The notes below the pieces were generated by a model. The model had not been told where the DNA came from, did no database searches, and saw only the letters and a program-made list of their open reading frames with translations. A program made the translations under genes and the position numbers. From positions 62,001 to 126,000 of the forward strand of contig CAJVZZ010000003.1 in the NCBI GenBank assembly GCA_913020435.1: a DNA stretch of 64,000 bases, given 5' to 3'. Below are positions 26,583 to 36,327 of this stretch, one piece after another. This DNA is from an uncultured Flavobacteriales bacterium. Its GTDB lineage: Bacteria; Bacteroidota; Bacteroidia; Flavobacteriales_G; Salibacteraceae. Positions within the stretch are counted from its first letter, which is position 1, and every line of letters begins with the position of its first letter.

Positions 26583-27854
26583 AGCTTCTAGAACCTCTTC
26601 CAGTCTTAATCCTCTAGAACCTTTTAATAGGATTTGAGTGTTTTCTATTGGGTTTTGACTAATATGTTCTATTAATTCGGCCCTAGTTGGGAACCAGTGT
26701 ATCGAAGGCCCGTGTTTAGTTTTTTCGAATTCACTGCCTACGAGATATACCTGTAAGTCAGTTTTGATTAAACTGTTAACAATGGCTTGATGTTCGTTTA
26801 AACTTTCTTCGCCAAGCTCAAGCATATCCCCAATAATTGCTGTCCTTGAAGGTTTTAAATATTGCTTTTCGAAACTTTCTAATGCAGCAGATAAGGAGGA
26901 GGGGTTAGAATTATAGGCATCAAGAAATATTGCATTTGAGTTTTGTTCGATAAAAACAGATCTCAGATTTGAAGGCTTATAGCTGCAGATTGCTCCATGA
27001 ATTTCATTTTCGGATACTCCAAATTCTTTTCCTATTGCATAAGCCATCTGAATATTGAATATGTTGTATTCACCAATAAGATTGGTCGTAAACTCTTCAT
27101 CCAGATCATTTTTGTATCTGACAAAAGGCGCAGCTCCTGAAAAGGATATATTATGTTTTGATGAGTCACTTCCAAAAGAAATCTGATTTTCCACCCCAAT
27201 GGCTAGTTCTTTTACTTCTGTTTCAAAATCAGGAATAAAAGCAATACCGTTGTTATTAGAGATGTAGTCGAACAATTCCTTTTTTGCAAGTTTGTTGTTT
27301 TCAAATGAACCAAACCCTTCAATGTGATCTTTACCAACGTTAGTAACTAAAGCATGTGTAGGCTTCCCAATTTGAGATAAGGTGGCAATTTCACCCATAT
27401 GATTATCACCCATTTCAAGAATACAGAACTCCGTTCCTTTTACCATACTTAGCAGCGTAAGTGGCAGTCCAATATGATTATTGAAATTTCCAGGAGTGCT
27501 GTGACAAGAGAGCTTTTTAGAAATTACGGCATGAATTAATTCTTTCGCCGTTGTTTTTCCATTAGATCCCGTTATTCCTAATACAGGGATATCAAATTCC
27601 TTTCGATAATCACTTGCTAATTGCTGAAGTGTTGACAACCCATCTTTTACTAGAATTGTTTTTCCTTCAACTTGGTAATTAATGTCATCAATTACGGCAT
27701 ATTTAGCTCCCAATTCTAGGGCGTTTCGGGTAAATTGATTGCCGTTGAAATTGGCACCTTTTAGCGCAATAAATAAGCAATTAGCAGTTATTTTTCGAGT
27801 ATCGGTGCAGACCGAATTGCCGCATTCTTTGTAAGCTTCAATTATACTAATCAT
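26577..27854 (-). CDS. murF: UDP-N-acetylmuramoyl-tripeptide-D-alanyl-D-alanine ligase
   Basis: This 425-aa Mur ligase adds D-Ala-D-Ala to the UDP-MurNAc tripeptide in peptidoglycan synthesis. Motifs are the P-loop GITGSNGKTTAKELI, LEMGDNHMGEIATLSQIGKP and DAYNSNPSSLSAALE. I chose the ATG at 27854 (MISIIEAYKECG); the longer frame starts from a TTG inside the terminator stem. The gene begins only 11 bp after a perfect 17-bp hairpin that should end gldJ transcription. It therefore depends on read-through or an unseen promoter. Confidence 0.95.
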   Translation of the reverse strand: MISIIEAYKECGNSVCTDTRKITANCLFIALKGANFNGNQFTRNALELGAKYAVIDDINYQVEGKTILVKDGLSTLQQLASDYRKEFDIPVLGITGSNGKTTAKELIHAVISKKLSCHSTPGNFNNHIGLPLTLLSMVKGTEFCILEMGDNHMGEIATLSQIGKPTHALVTNVGKDHIEGFGSFENNKLAKKELFDYISNNNGIAFIPDFETEVKELAIGVENQISFGSDSSKHNISFSGAAPFVRYKNDLDEEFTTNLIGEYNIFNIQMAYAIGKEFGVSENEIHGAICSYKPSNLRSVFIEQNSNAIFLDAYNSNPSSLSAALESFEKQYLKPSRTAIIGDMLELGEESLNEHQAIVNSLIKTDLQVYLVGSEFEKTKHGPSIHWFPTRAELIEHISQNPIENTQILLKGSRGLRLEEVLEAL

Positions 27855-27860
27855 GGAATA

Positions 27861-27902
27861 AAAATAGAGAAGCCCTCTTGATATAATCAAGAGGGCTTCT
27901 CT
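27861..27902 (-). terminator. Perfect 17-bp hairpin between gldJ and murF
   Basis: The arms 27866-27882 and 27886-27902 are perfectly complementary with a 3-nt loop. On the minus strand the hairpin is followed by ATTTTTATTCC, giving a U-rich tail. It lies 23 bp after the gldJ stop and 11 bp before the murF ATG. Confidence 0.85.
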
Positions 27903-27925
27903 GTTTTAATAAGTATGCGTTGTTA

Positions 27926-29410
27926 TTAATTTCCTAAACCTACTGGACTCCCAACTCTATCCATTGCGCATCTAAAGCCAATAAATGAGGTGCGTTGAGT
28001 TTCTTCTAAGAATCTTCTGGTTCCAGGATTCATGTAATAAGCACGATCTTTCCAGCTACCACCCTTGTATACCCTGGTCTCATCATTAACTAATGATTTT
28101 TGACCGTACTCATACATAAAAGTAGTTTCTGTTTTGTTTTCTTCACTGTTTTCGAAATCATCTCCCCAATGTAATCTGTCAATGTGAGATTCGTAATCTC
28201 CATCAAGGAAATTAATGTTATCCGCACGTTGATAGTTTCTCCGATCAAGGTTTTCTTCATCTGTAACATCAACTTTTCTAAGACGTCCTAAGCTATCTTT
28301 TTCAGCAACGTACCCTTCTTCATCAACTAAAAGCTTTTGATAAACATTTCCTCTAAATGGCCTAAAATCGGCATTATCTTCTGAGTTTAATGGGCGGTAA
28401 ACATCCATTACCCACTCACTCACATTGCCAGCCATATTGTATAGGCCATAATCGTTAGGCCAATAAGCATAAACAGGGTTAGTGACATCGGCATTATCAT
28501 TTAATTTTCCTGCAATACCCATGTTATCTCCACGGCCTCTCTTAAAATTGGCCATCATACTACCAATATATTCTTCTTCTGGATTTCGAACAGCATGACC
28601 ATTCCATGGCCAAAGTCTTCTTTCTATTACTCTTTCGCCTAGTGAATTTCCTATTAAACCATAAGCTGCATATTCCCATTCAGCTTCTGTTGGGAGCCTA
28701 TATTTAGGAAGCATAATCCCATCCTCCATTCTAACTCGCCTATAACCAGTTCCATTAGGATTAAAGTCAGGTACACCTTCAGCCGCTTTACCACTTTCGT
28801 ATTGTCCAGCGTAGTAAGCATCCGTATTGAAATTATCTTCTGCCGCTTGGTTTACGTAGTGCTCAAGAATCCCTTCACGGATCATGATATACTCATTAAC
28901 TCTATCCGTTCTCCAAAGACAATAATCATTAGCTTGTTTCCACGTAATTCCAACTACAGGATAATCTCTATAGGCAGGGTGTCTCAAGTAATAATCGACA
29001 TAAGGCTCATTGTAAGCTAATTTGCTTCTCCAAACTAACGTGTCGGGCAGTGCTTTAACAATTACTTCAGGGTAATCCGCACCAAAAACACGCCCTAACC
29101 AGAATAAATATTCTAGCCAAAAATGATTGGTAACTTCCGTTTCGTCCATGTAAAACGAGGAAACGGTAACTCTCCTTGGATAATTATTCCAATCGAACAT
29201 TACATCTTGCTCAACACGACCTTGAGTAAATGTTCCACCCTCAATTAAGACCAAGTTAGGTCCTGTTTCTTGTTCCTCAAATGGCATTTTTTGAAACCCA
29301 CCATTATTTGGATCATTATAATTCCATCCAGTAGCAGATGATTGCTCCTTGCCACATGAGGAAAGGATTCCAATAAGTGCTACTAATAAACCGTATTTCA
29401 GTATTTTCAT
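27926..29410 (-). CDS. gldJ: Gliding motility / T9SS lipoprotein GldJ
   Basis: This 494-aa outer-membrane lipoprotein has a signal peptide with lipobox ILSSC. A formylglycine-generating-enzyme (SUMF1-like) fold follows: LVLIEGGTFTQG, YRLPTEAEWEYAAYG, YNMAGNVSEWVMDVY and VYKGGSWKDRAYYM. GldJ is needed for gliding and T9SS function and stabilises GldK in studied flavobacteria. The start is the ATG at 29410. Neighbours porP-like, porU and porV repeat a T9SS gene cluster known in Flavobacterium. It is paralogous to GldK at 61731-63044. Confidence 0.93.
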   Translation of the reverse strand: MKILKYGLLVALIGILSSCGKEQSSATGWNYNDPNNGGFQKMPFEEQETGPNLVLIEGGTFTQGRVEQDVMFDWNNYPRRVTVSSFYMDETEVTNHFWLEYLFWLGRVFGADYPEVIVKALPDTLVWRSKLAYNEPYVDYYLRHPAYRDYPVVGITWKQANDYCLWRTDRVNEYIMIREGILEHYVNQAAEDNFNTDAYYAGQYESGKAAEGVPDFNPNGTGYRRVRMEDGIMLPKYRLPTEAEWEYAAYGLIGNSLGERVIERRLWPWNGHAVRNPEEEYIGSMMANFKRGRGDNMGIAGKLNDNADVTNPVYAYWPNDYGLYNMAGNVSEWVMDVYRPLNSEDNADFRPFRGNVYQKLLVDEEGYVAEKDSLGRLRKVDVTDEENLDRRNYQRADNINFLDGDYESHIDRLHWGDDFENSEENKTETTFMYEYGQKSLVNDETRVYKGGSWKDRAYYMNPGTRRFLEETQRTSFIGFRCAMDRVGSPVGLGN

Positions 29411-29437
29411 ATCCAAATTTTATAGATAACGTCGCTT

Positions 29438-29445
29438 CAAATATA
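29438..29445 (-). promoter_or_regulatory. Predicted -7 element of gldJ
   Basis: Minus-strand TATATTTG is an exact TAnnTTTG match 27 bp before the gldJ ATG, inside the 50-bp gap after the porP-like gene. gldJ may thus be transcribed independently. Confidence 0.5.
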
Positions 29446-29460
29446 ATAGTATAAAATGAA

Positions 29461-30465
29461 TTAAAATTTAGGGCAGGCAATTGGTCTAAACCTAGTTCTT
29501 TGAGGTTTGCAATCAAACAACAAGGCTAAGGAAATCTCATGTGAGCCTCCGCTTCGGTTTGTTAGCTTGGATACTGTGATATCATAGCTATACCCAAAAC
29601 GTACATAATCAGTATGAATACCAATCATAGGCACAAATGCATCTCCTGGTCTATACCACAAACCAGCAACTAATGGTCCTTTATAAGCATACATTCCTAA
29701 GTAAAACTGTCTAGCATTGGGATCCGACGAAAACTCACCTCCCTGTTGCTGAAACATAATATTAGGAGAAATTGCACCTTCATCAGGGTATCTTTTGTTT
29801 ATAGGAATTACCCAACCCGCATGCGCTGTTAGCTTTCTCGGTAAATAGGTGTCATCACCGGTTAAAAATGTTTCTTGAGGTTCAGTTAGATGGTGAACAG
29901 CAATACCGCCATAAAAATTCTTTGTGTATGCTATTGCTCCGGCAGAAAAGTCAACTCCTTGAACACTTGTCCTAATAGGTGTTTCCTGTGTTGGGTATAT
30001 AAAGCCATATCGCTCATCAATCATATCGCCAAAAGTCAGTTGATCCCAGTCAATGGCCTTATTAAAATAGGTCGCCTCGCCACCAAAACGGAGTGAAAGT
30101 TTTCTGTTGACAGCTAAATTATAGCTGTATATGGCACTTGCTCTTGTAGTTTTAAATATTCCAGAAACACCTTCTCTGTCATGCATCAGCGCAAAACCAA
30201 GACCCCCACTTATTGCATCAACGTGTTGATCATATGATGCAGAGTAAGTAACGTAATTACCTCCACCACTAGAAATTCCTGGCCATTGGTTGCGGTAGTT
30301 CATTACAAATCGAGGACAACGCTCGACACCAGCTAACGCTGGGTTAAGGTATAACGGATTGGAGTAGAACTGTGAGTAGATAGGATCTTGCGAATATCCA
30401 TATTCCACTGCACTCATCAAACCGCACCAAACTAATGTGACCCTAATTAATAGTCTATTCGACAT
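29461..30465 (-). CDS. PorP/SprF-family type IX secretion membrane protein (copy 1)
   Basis: This 334-aa protein has an N-terminal signal peptide ending near YGYSQ, then the family signature DPIYSQFYSNPLYLNPALAG and a beta-barrel-like body with alternating aromatic strands. The family includes PorP of Porphyromonas and SprF of Flavobacterium, outer-membrane proteins tied to T9SS and adhesin export. It reads away from porU and toward gldJ. A second family member is at 60626-61624; this copy cannot be assigned to PorP or SprF. Confidence 0.9.
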   Translation of the reverse strand: MSNRLLIRVTLVWCGLMSAVEYGYSQDPIYSQFYSNPLYLNPALAGVERCPRFVMNYRNQWPGISSGGGNYVTYSASYDQHVDAISGGLGFALMHDREGVSGIFKTTRASAIYSYNLAVNRKLSLRFGGEATYFNKAIDWDQLTFGDMIDERYGFIYPTQETPIRTSVQGVDFSAGAIAYTKNFYGGIAVHHLTEPQETFLTGDDTYLPRKLTAHAGWVIPINKRYPDEGAISPNIMFQQQGGEFSSDPNARQFYLGMYAYKGPLVAGLWYRPGDAFVPMIGIHTDYVRFGYSYDITVSKLTNRSGGSHEISLALLFDCKPQRTRFRPIACPKF

Positions 30466-30637
30466 ATAGATTTAACTTATCGTGTAGGCAATTATACGAA
30501 ATATTTTGTTTTTGAAAAGTTAATTTTGAAATCTAAGTAAATATGACAATAAGTGTTTTTAATACAATAATTGTAAATTCACGTCGTTCTGATCACGACT
30601 TTTGCCGAATACGTAAATCATTTTTAATATTTTGTAG

Positions 30638-33600
30638 TTGAAAACACTCCAATATACTTTACTTCATGCCTTACTTCCAGTGCTTTCATTATTTATATGG
30701 GGTGCTGCTTATTCTCAAATAGAGGCTAAGCTTAATTGGGGGGGAGTGGTAGCAGATCAAACATTTGAACACGGTCACAAGAAGTATCTCTATCTCGAAG
30801 ATGCGTCTTACCAATTAGACCTACATTCGTTACCAGAGGTTGCTCTAAGAAAAGCTCATTCAAGTAAGTTTAAAGTTACGAAAATTGAAAGTTATGAAAT
30901 GGAAACATCTCTACTTACAAATGAAGAACTGCAAATTACACAACCTTTTTCTTCTGAAATTGGTTTAAAACCAAAATTTAAGATAGATGCTCAGTATGTT
31001 TCTGGGAAAACAATAGTTACAATTCGTTTTATTCCTTTTGTCATAGTATCCGGTGAGATTAAAAAAATTGAATCGATTAAAATCAACTATAATAAAGTAA
31101 GTAATTCCTTCGGGTCTCGAATGACGTGGGAAAATAACAGTGTTCTAGCCAGTGGCACTTGGTATAAAATTGGGATAGCAAACTCAGGAATGGTAAAACT
31201 AGATTATTCTTTCTTCCAAAGACTCGGGTTTAACCCAACTGTGACTAACCTTAACGCATTAAAGGTCTTTACTGCAGAAGGAGGTACTTTGCCCGAGAAT
31301 AATACTGTAGATCCTATTGATGGTCTAATTCAAGTTCCTATCTATACCAAAGGAGCAGAAGATGAGAAGATTGACATAGGTGATTATGCTGTGTTTTTTA
31401 TTCCAGGTCCGCACGATTGGGTTTTAGAAAATGGACAATACTCATACACACACAATATTTATTCAGATTCAAGCTATTTCTTTATCTCATTTAATTCATC
31501 TTCGGTTGTTCCAGCAATAAGCAATCAACCAGCAGTTGCGGGAGGATCTATTATTAATGAATTCGATGATTATGATGTACATGAACTAGAGAAAACAAAT
31601 CTTATTTCAAGTGGGAGAAAATGGTTTGGAGAGCATTTCAATGCAACAACGGCGTATTCCATCGATTTTAATTTTCCAAATATTAGTAGAACTAAAAATG
31701 CTACCGTTCGAGTGTCTTCTGCTATCCGATCCTTAAATTCAAACAGTACATTAACTGCTTCAGCCGGTTCTATAGGCACTGGAAGTTTTAATGGAGGAAG
31801 TGTAAGCGGGAACTATACAGACAGGTTTGCGATATACAATACCTTTTCTTTTAGCGGAAAACCTACAGGAACTAAAATTTCTGTTTTTCTAAACTTCTCG
31901 AAAGCCAATGGCGAATCGCAAGCATGGTTGGATAAAATTCAGATAAACTGCAAAAGAAGTTTGACTTTTTCTGGAAGCCAAATGGCGTTTCGTAATATTT
32001 CAACATTTAATCAAACAACTAACTTTAGCTATGAATTAGCAGCCCCTAGAGCGGATATGCAAGTTTGGAATATTAGCAATCCTATGAGTCCAAAAAACGT
32101 TCAATTTTCATTATCAAATGGTAAGGCGAGATTTAATTTATCCGGCGGTGATACAAGTGAATTTATTGCTTTTGACCCTAATAGTATAATTGTTCCAACA
32201 AACTTCGCCATTCTGGATAATCAAGATCTTCACATGAGGCCTTCAGATCCGATCGATATGGTTATTATCGCACCAAAAGATTTTTTGGGACAAGCGGAAG
32301 AGTTAGCTGAATTGCACCGAGATTTGGATGAGCTGATTACTGTTGTTGTTGATATTGAGCACATATACAATGAGTTTAGCGGCGGAAGGCAAGATTTATC
32401 TGCAATTAAAAATTATTTAAGATTTCTAAAAGAGACCGCTACAATCGGAGCGGGACCTCGATATGTTTTGCTATTTGGTGATGCATCATTTGACTTTAAA
32501 AATAGAGTCTCTGGAAACACAAATTTCATTCCTATATACCAAACAGCAGAATCCTTATCGCCTACAGGTTCTATAGCAACAGATGATTATATTGGGTATT
32601 TATCTCCTGATTATAGTGGTTCTATTACAGAGGGAATTATGGAAGTTGGAGTGGGACGGTTTCCGGTAAAGACAGCTCGCCAAGCATCGGATGCGGTTAA
32701 TAAGGTCAGAAGCTATTACAGCGATGCATCATTTGGGTCTTGGAGAAATAAATTGACATTTATTGCTGATGATGAGGATAGAAATAGACATATGATTGAC
32801 GTTGATCGATTGGCAAGTCAAGTAGACACCACATTTCCGAAATACAATGTGAACAAGATATTGTCCGATGCTTACCCTCAGCGCGCAACTCCAGGAGGAC
32901 ACCGGTATCCCGATGTAAATACTGCAATTGATGATGCCGTTCAACGAGGTTCGCTTACAATAAATTATTTGGGGCACGGCGGTGAATTGGGTTGGGCTCA
33001 CGAAAGAATATTAGAGGTGTCTCAGATTAATAAGTGGAATAACATAAAAAATATGCCGCTATTAATTACAGCTACTTGCGAGTTTAGCCGATTTGATGAT
33101 CCAAAAAGAACCTCTGCAGGTGAATTTGTTTTCTTAAATCCAGACGGAGGAGGGATTGCATTACTTACAACTACACGATTAGTTTATTCAACACCTAATT
33201 TTGAGTTGGCGAAGAAATTTAATGAAGTGGCGTACAGAGAATATGATGAATATCCGCGTTTGGGGGACTTAGCTCGATTGACTAAAGCATCACAGTCTTC
33301 GGTTAATAGCAGAGTTTTCGCTTTATTGGGGGATCCTGCGGTGCGTCTTGCATACCCGCAAGAAAGGGTTGTCGCCACATCTGTTCCCGATACAATAAGA
33401 GCCTTGGATTTAGTAACTATTACTGGAGAGGTAAGAAATCGAAAAACAGGTGAGCTGCTCAAAGATTTTAATGGAATTGTTTACCCAACTGTTTTTGATA
33501 AAGAGAAGAACCTAAAAACATTAAATAATGACATTATTTCGCAAGGAGCACTCGGTTTTAAGGCTAGGACGAGCGTTTTGTTTCGTGGAAAAGCTTCAGT

Positions 33601-34423
33601 GAAAAACGGAAATTTCACTTTTTCATTCGTAGTGCCAAAGGATATTGATTACAGTTATGGATTTGGAAAAATCAGTTTCTATGCTGAGAATGGAGTAATT
33701 GATGCCAATGGATTTGAGATGTCGTCTACAGTAGGAGGAAAGAACCCTAATGCCGCTGAAGATAAGGTAGGCCCACAAATAAACCTATTCATAAACGATA
33801 GTACCTTTGTGAATGGTGGAATGACCAACGAAAATCCTACTATTTATGCCAAACTATTTGACCAAAATGGAATAAATACAACAGGAAGTGGCGTGGGTCA
33901 TGATATCGCGGCAACAATTGATGCTAATACTGTAGATCAAATTGTTCTAAATGAATACTACGAAACAGAATTAAATTCATACCAGAGAGGAATAGTTACT
34001 TATCCTTTATCTGATTTAAATGAAGGGAATCATACGCTGCAATTGAAAGCCTGGGATGTTTACAATAATTCATCTACTGCCGATATCGCTTTTGTAGTAT
34101 CTGAAAGTGAAGAGTTGGCGCTAGACCATGTGCTAAATTACCCCAACCCTTTCACTACAAATACCGACTTCTATTTAGAACACAATCATCCAAATCAAGA
34201 TTTGTTTGTCAGAGTTCAAGTATTCACCATATCGGGTAAAGTGGTGAAAACTATTGATGGGACTTATAACTCAAAAGGGTTTAGGCTAGGACCAATAAAT
34301 TGGAACGGCTTAGATGATTTTGGAGATAAAATTGGAAAAGGAGTGTACGTTTATAAAGTTTATGTGAAGTCTCCTAATGGCGATATTGCCGATAAGTTTG
34401 AGAAACTCGTAATACTGCATTAG
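30638..34423 (+). CDS. porU: Type IX secretion system sortase PorU
   Basis: This 1261-aa gingipain-family (C25) protein is the cell-surface sortase that cleaves T9SS C-terminal signals and attaches cargo to A-LPS. It has a signal peptide (about residues 1-26, ending AAYSQ) and an N-terminal beta-rich region. The caspase-like catalytic domain has His780 in NYLGHGGELGWAHE and Cys814 in LITATCEFSRFDDP. The C-terminal beta domain contains NYPNPFTTNTDFYLEHN and resembles T9SS signals. The start is a TTG directly after an in-frame stop; the signal peptide supports it. porV follows 39 bp downstream. Confidence 0.95.
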   Translation: MKTLQYTLLHALLPVLSLFIWGAAYSQIEAKLNWGGVVADQTFEHGHKKYLYLEDASYQLDLHSLPEVALRKAHSSKFKVTKIESYEMETSLLTNEELQITQPFSSEIGLKPKFKIDAQYVSGKTIVTIRFIPFVIVSGEIKKIESIKINYNKVSNSFGSRMTWENNSVLASGTWYKIGIANSGMVKLDYSFFQRLGFNPTVTNLNALKVFTAEGGTLPENNTVDPIDGLIQVPIYTKGAEDEKIDIGDYAVFFIPGPHDWVLENGQYSYTHNIYSDSSYFFISFNSSSVVPAISNQPAVAGGSIINEFDDYDVHELEKTNLISSGRKWFGEHFNATTAYSIDFNFPNISRTKNATVRVSSAIRSLNSNSTLTASAGSIGTGSFNGGSVSGNYTDRFAIYNTFSFSGKPTGTKISVFLNFSKANGESQAWLDKIQINCKRSLTFSGSQMAFRNISTFNQTTNFSYELAAPRADMQVWNISNPMSPKNVQFSLSNGKARFNLSGGDTSEFIAFDPNSIIVPTNFAILDNQDLHMRPSDPIDMVIIAPKDFLGQAEELAELHRDLDELITVVVDIEHIYNEFSGGRQDLSAIKNYLRFLKETATIGAGPRYVLLFGDASFDFKNRVSGNTNFIPIYQTAESLSPTGSIATDDYIGYLSPDYSGSITEGIMEVGVGRFPVKTARQASDAVNKVRSYYSDASFGSWRNKLTFIADDEDRNRHMIDVDRLASQVDTTFPKYNVNKILSDAYPQRATPGGHRYPDVNTAIDDAVQRGSLTINYLGHGGELGWAHERILEVSQINKWNNIKNMPLLITATCEFSRFDDPKRTSAGEFVFLNPDGGGIALLTTTRLVYSTPNFELAKKFNEVAYREYDEYPRLGDLARLTKASQSSVNSRVFALLGDPAVRLAYPQERVVATSVPDTIRALDLVTITGEVRNRKTGELLKDFNGIVYPTVFDKEKNLKTLNNDIISQGALGFKARTSVLFRGKASVKNGNFTFSFVVPKDIDYSYGFGKISFYAENGVIDANGFEMSSTVGGKNPNAAEDKVGPQINLFINDSTFVNGGMTNENPTIYAKLFDQNGINTTGSGVGHDIAATIDANTVDQIVLNEYYETELNSYQRGIVTYPLSDLNEGNHTLQLKAWDVYNNSSTADIAFVVSESEELALDHVLNYPNPFTTNTDFYLEHNHPNQDLFVRVQVFTISGKVVKTIDGTYNSKGFRLGPINWNGLDDFGDKIGKGVYVYKVYVKSPNGDIADKFEKLVILH

Positions 34424-34440
34424 TAAAAGGCTACAAACCT

Positions 34441-34448
34441 TATATTTG
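34441..34448 (+). promoter_or_regulatory. Predicted -7 element of porV
   Basis: TATATTTG is an exact TAnnTTTG match 14 bp before the porV ATG at 34463. It would allow porV expression apart from porU. Confidence 0.5.
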
Positions 34449-34462
34449 CAGACTTTTTGATT

Positions 34463-35842
34463 ATGAAAATTACAAAAAAGAATAATTTCATCGCATTAGT
34501 AACCTTAGGGTTATTTACCTGTACAGGTTTGACCTCTATTGCTCAAGTTAGTGGTGGAAATATTTCTACAGGACAAATTAATGGCTCGCAAGCTGATGAT
34601 GCTCGATTGAACACAATTACTACAGCTGTTCCGTTTTTACTTATATCACCGGATTCACGTCATGGTGCAATGGGAGATGCAGGAGTAGCAACTAGTCCTG
34701 ATATTAATGCTATGCATTGGAATGCTTCTAAGTTGGCATTTATAGACGAGAAATATGGCTTTGCTATGGGTTACACACCTTGGCTTAGGAAATTAGTCCC
34801 AGACATTAGCTTGAGTTATTTTACGTTTTTCTACAACTTAAACAAGATAATTACTTTTGGTGGTGGTATAAAATACTTTAGCCTAGGTGATATTCAGTTT
34901 ACGGATAACACGGGAGCCAATTTAACTCAATTTAGACCAAATGAATTTGCAATAAACGGCAGTGTTGCTGCTAAGTTTTCAGATAATTTTTCTGGGGGAG
35001 TAAGTTTCAAATACATTCATTCAAATCTCACTGGAGGAATTACAGTAGCTGGTGCAGATACAAAGCCAGGTCAAACTGTAGCTTCTGATCTTTCCTTGTA
35101 CTATCAATCTGACAAATTTAAATTAGGCGATAGGAAAGCAGAATGGGCTGCAGGAATGTCAATTAATAATATTGGCGGTAAGGTTTCTTATTCTAACTCA
35201 ACTGAAAAAGACTTTTTACCGATCAATTTAAGAATTGGACCAAGATTTACTTACCACATTGATAAGTACAACAAGGTCTCTATTCATGTAGACTTCAATA
35301 AGTTGATAGTTCCAACTCCACCCACTTACTTGAGAGATGTTGATGGGAATTTTGTAACGGAAGGAGATAATTTTGTTATTGGTGCTGGAAAAGATCCAAA
35401 TCGTCCGGTGGTAGAGGGTATAGTTGGTTCTTTTGGAGATGCTCCAGGAAATATTATTCGCGATGAGAATGGCGATGCGATTCTAACCGGTGATGGAAGA
35501 ACTTATGAAGTTGAAAAAGGAAGTGTTTTTAAAGAAGAAATGCGAGAAATAAACTTCGGTACGGGTTTGGAATATTGGTATGATGATTTATTTGCGATAA
35601 GAACGGGTTATTTTTGGGAACATGAATTAAAGGGAAATAGGAAGTATTTCACACTCGGCGCTGGATTAAGGTATAAAGTGTTAGGATTAGATTTTTCTTA
35701 TTTAATTCCGGCCTATTTTGGTCAAAGAGGAGTTCAATCTCCACTCCAAAATACGCTTAGGTTTACTTTAATTTTCAACTTTAACGAAAATAAATCTGGT
35801 TCTGCAGTCCCAACTGGTGGCGGCGCCGCTGGAGGAGCATAA
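34463..35842 (+). CDS. porV: Type IX secretion outer-membrane protein PorV (LptO)
   Basis: This 459-aa FadL-like outer-membrane barrel has a signal peptide ending near LTSIAQ. The PorV-typical stretch LLISPDSRHGAMGDAGVATS and NAMHWNASKLAF follow, then long barrel strands and a Gly/Ala-rich tail. PorV collects cargo from the translocon and passes it to PorU. I chose the ATG at 34463 over a TTG at 34457. The stop overlaps the ispF ATG by one base. Confidence 0.94.
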   Translation: MKITKKNNFIALVTLGLFTCTGLTSIAQVSGGNISTGQINGSQADDARLNTITTAVPFLLISPDSRHGAMGDAGVATSPDINAMHWNASKLAFIDEKYGFAMGYTPWLRKLVPDISLSYFTFFYNLNKIITFGGGIKYFSLGDIQFTDNTGANLTQFRPNEFAINGSVAAKFSDNFSGGVSFKYIHSNLTGGITVAGADTKPGQTVASDLSLYYQSDKFKLGDRKAEWAAGMSINNIGGKVSYSNSTEKDFLPINLRIGPRFTYHIDKYNKVSIHVDFNKLIVPTPPTYLRDVDGNFVTEGDNFVIGAGKDPNRPVVEGIVGSFGDAPGNIIRDENGDAILTGDGRTYEVEKGSVFKEEMREINFGTGLEYWYDDLFAIRTGYFWEHELKGNRKYFTLGAGLRYKVLGLDFSYLIPAYFGQRGVQSPLQNTLRFTLIFNFNENKSGSAVPTGGGAAGGA

Positions 35843-36327
35843 TGAATTTTAGAATTGGATTCGGTTACGATATTCACCAACTTGCTGAAGGCGAGGACCT
35901 TTGGTTAGGAGGGATTAAACTCGATTATTATTTAGGAACCGTTGGACATTCAGACGCGGATGTACTTATTCATGCAATATGTGATGCAATTTTAGGAGCT
36001 GCTAACCTTAGAGATATTGGCTTCCACTTTCCGGACACTGATCCAAAATATAAAGGCGCAGACAGCAAGGTGCTTTTAAAAGAGGTGGGAGACATTTTAA
36101 ATAAAAATGGATATCGATTGGGGAATATTGATGCTACGATTGTTCTGGAGCAGCCTAAAATAAATCCTCATATTGACAAGATGCAAGAAACGATGGCTCC
36201 TCTGCTGTCGGTTACCACCAATGATATTTCAATAAAAGCTACAACTAGTGAAAAATTAAGTTTCGTTGGAAGAGAAGAAGGAGTAAAAGCATATGCAGTT
36301 GCCCTTGTTTATAAATCAGAAGCATGA
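35842..36327 (+). CDS. ispF: 2-C-methyl-D-erythritol 2,4-cyclodiphosphate synthase
   Basis: This 161-aa enzyme of the non-mevalonate isoprenoid pathway cyclises CDP-ME-2-phosphate. The metal ligands are in GFGYDIHQL (Asp and His), with VGHSDADVLIHA and the FPDTDPKYKGADS loop. Full length. It is coupled at both ends: TAATG overlap with porV and a 4-bp overlap with cdd. Its insertion between porV and cdd looks like chance operon sharing. Confidence 0.96.
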   Translation: MNFRIGFGYDIHQLAEGEDLWLGGIKLDYYLGTVGHSDADVLIHAICDAILGAANLRDIGFHFPDTDPKYKGADSKVLLKEVGDILNKNGYRLGNIDATIVLEQPKINPHIDKMQETMAPLLSVTTNDISIKATTSEKLSFVGREEGVKAYAVALVYKSEA

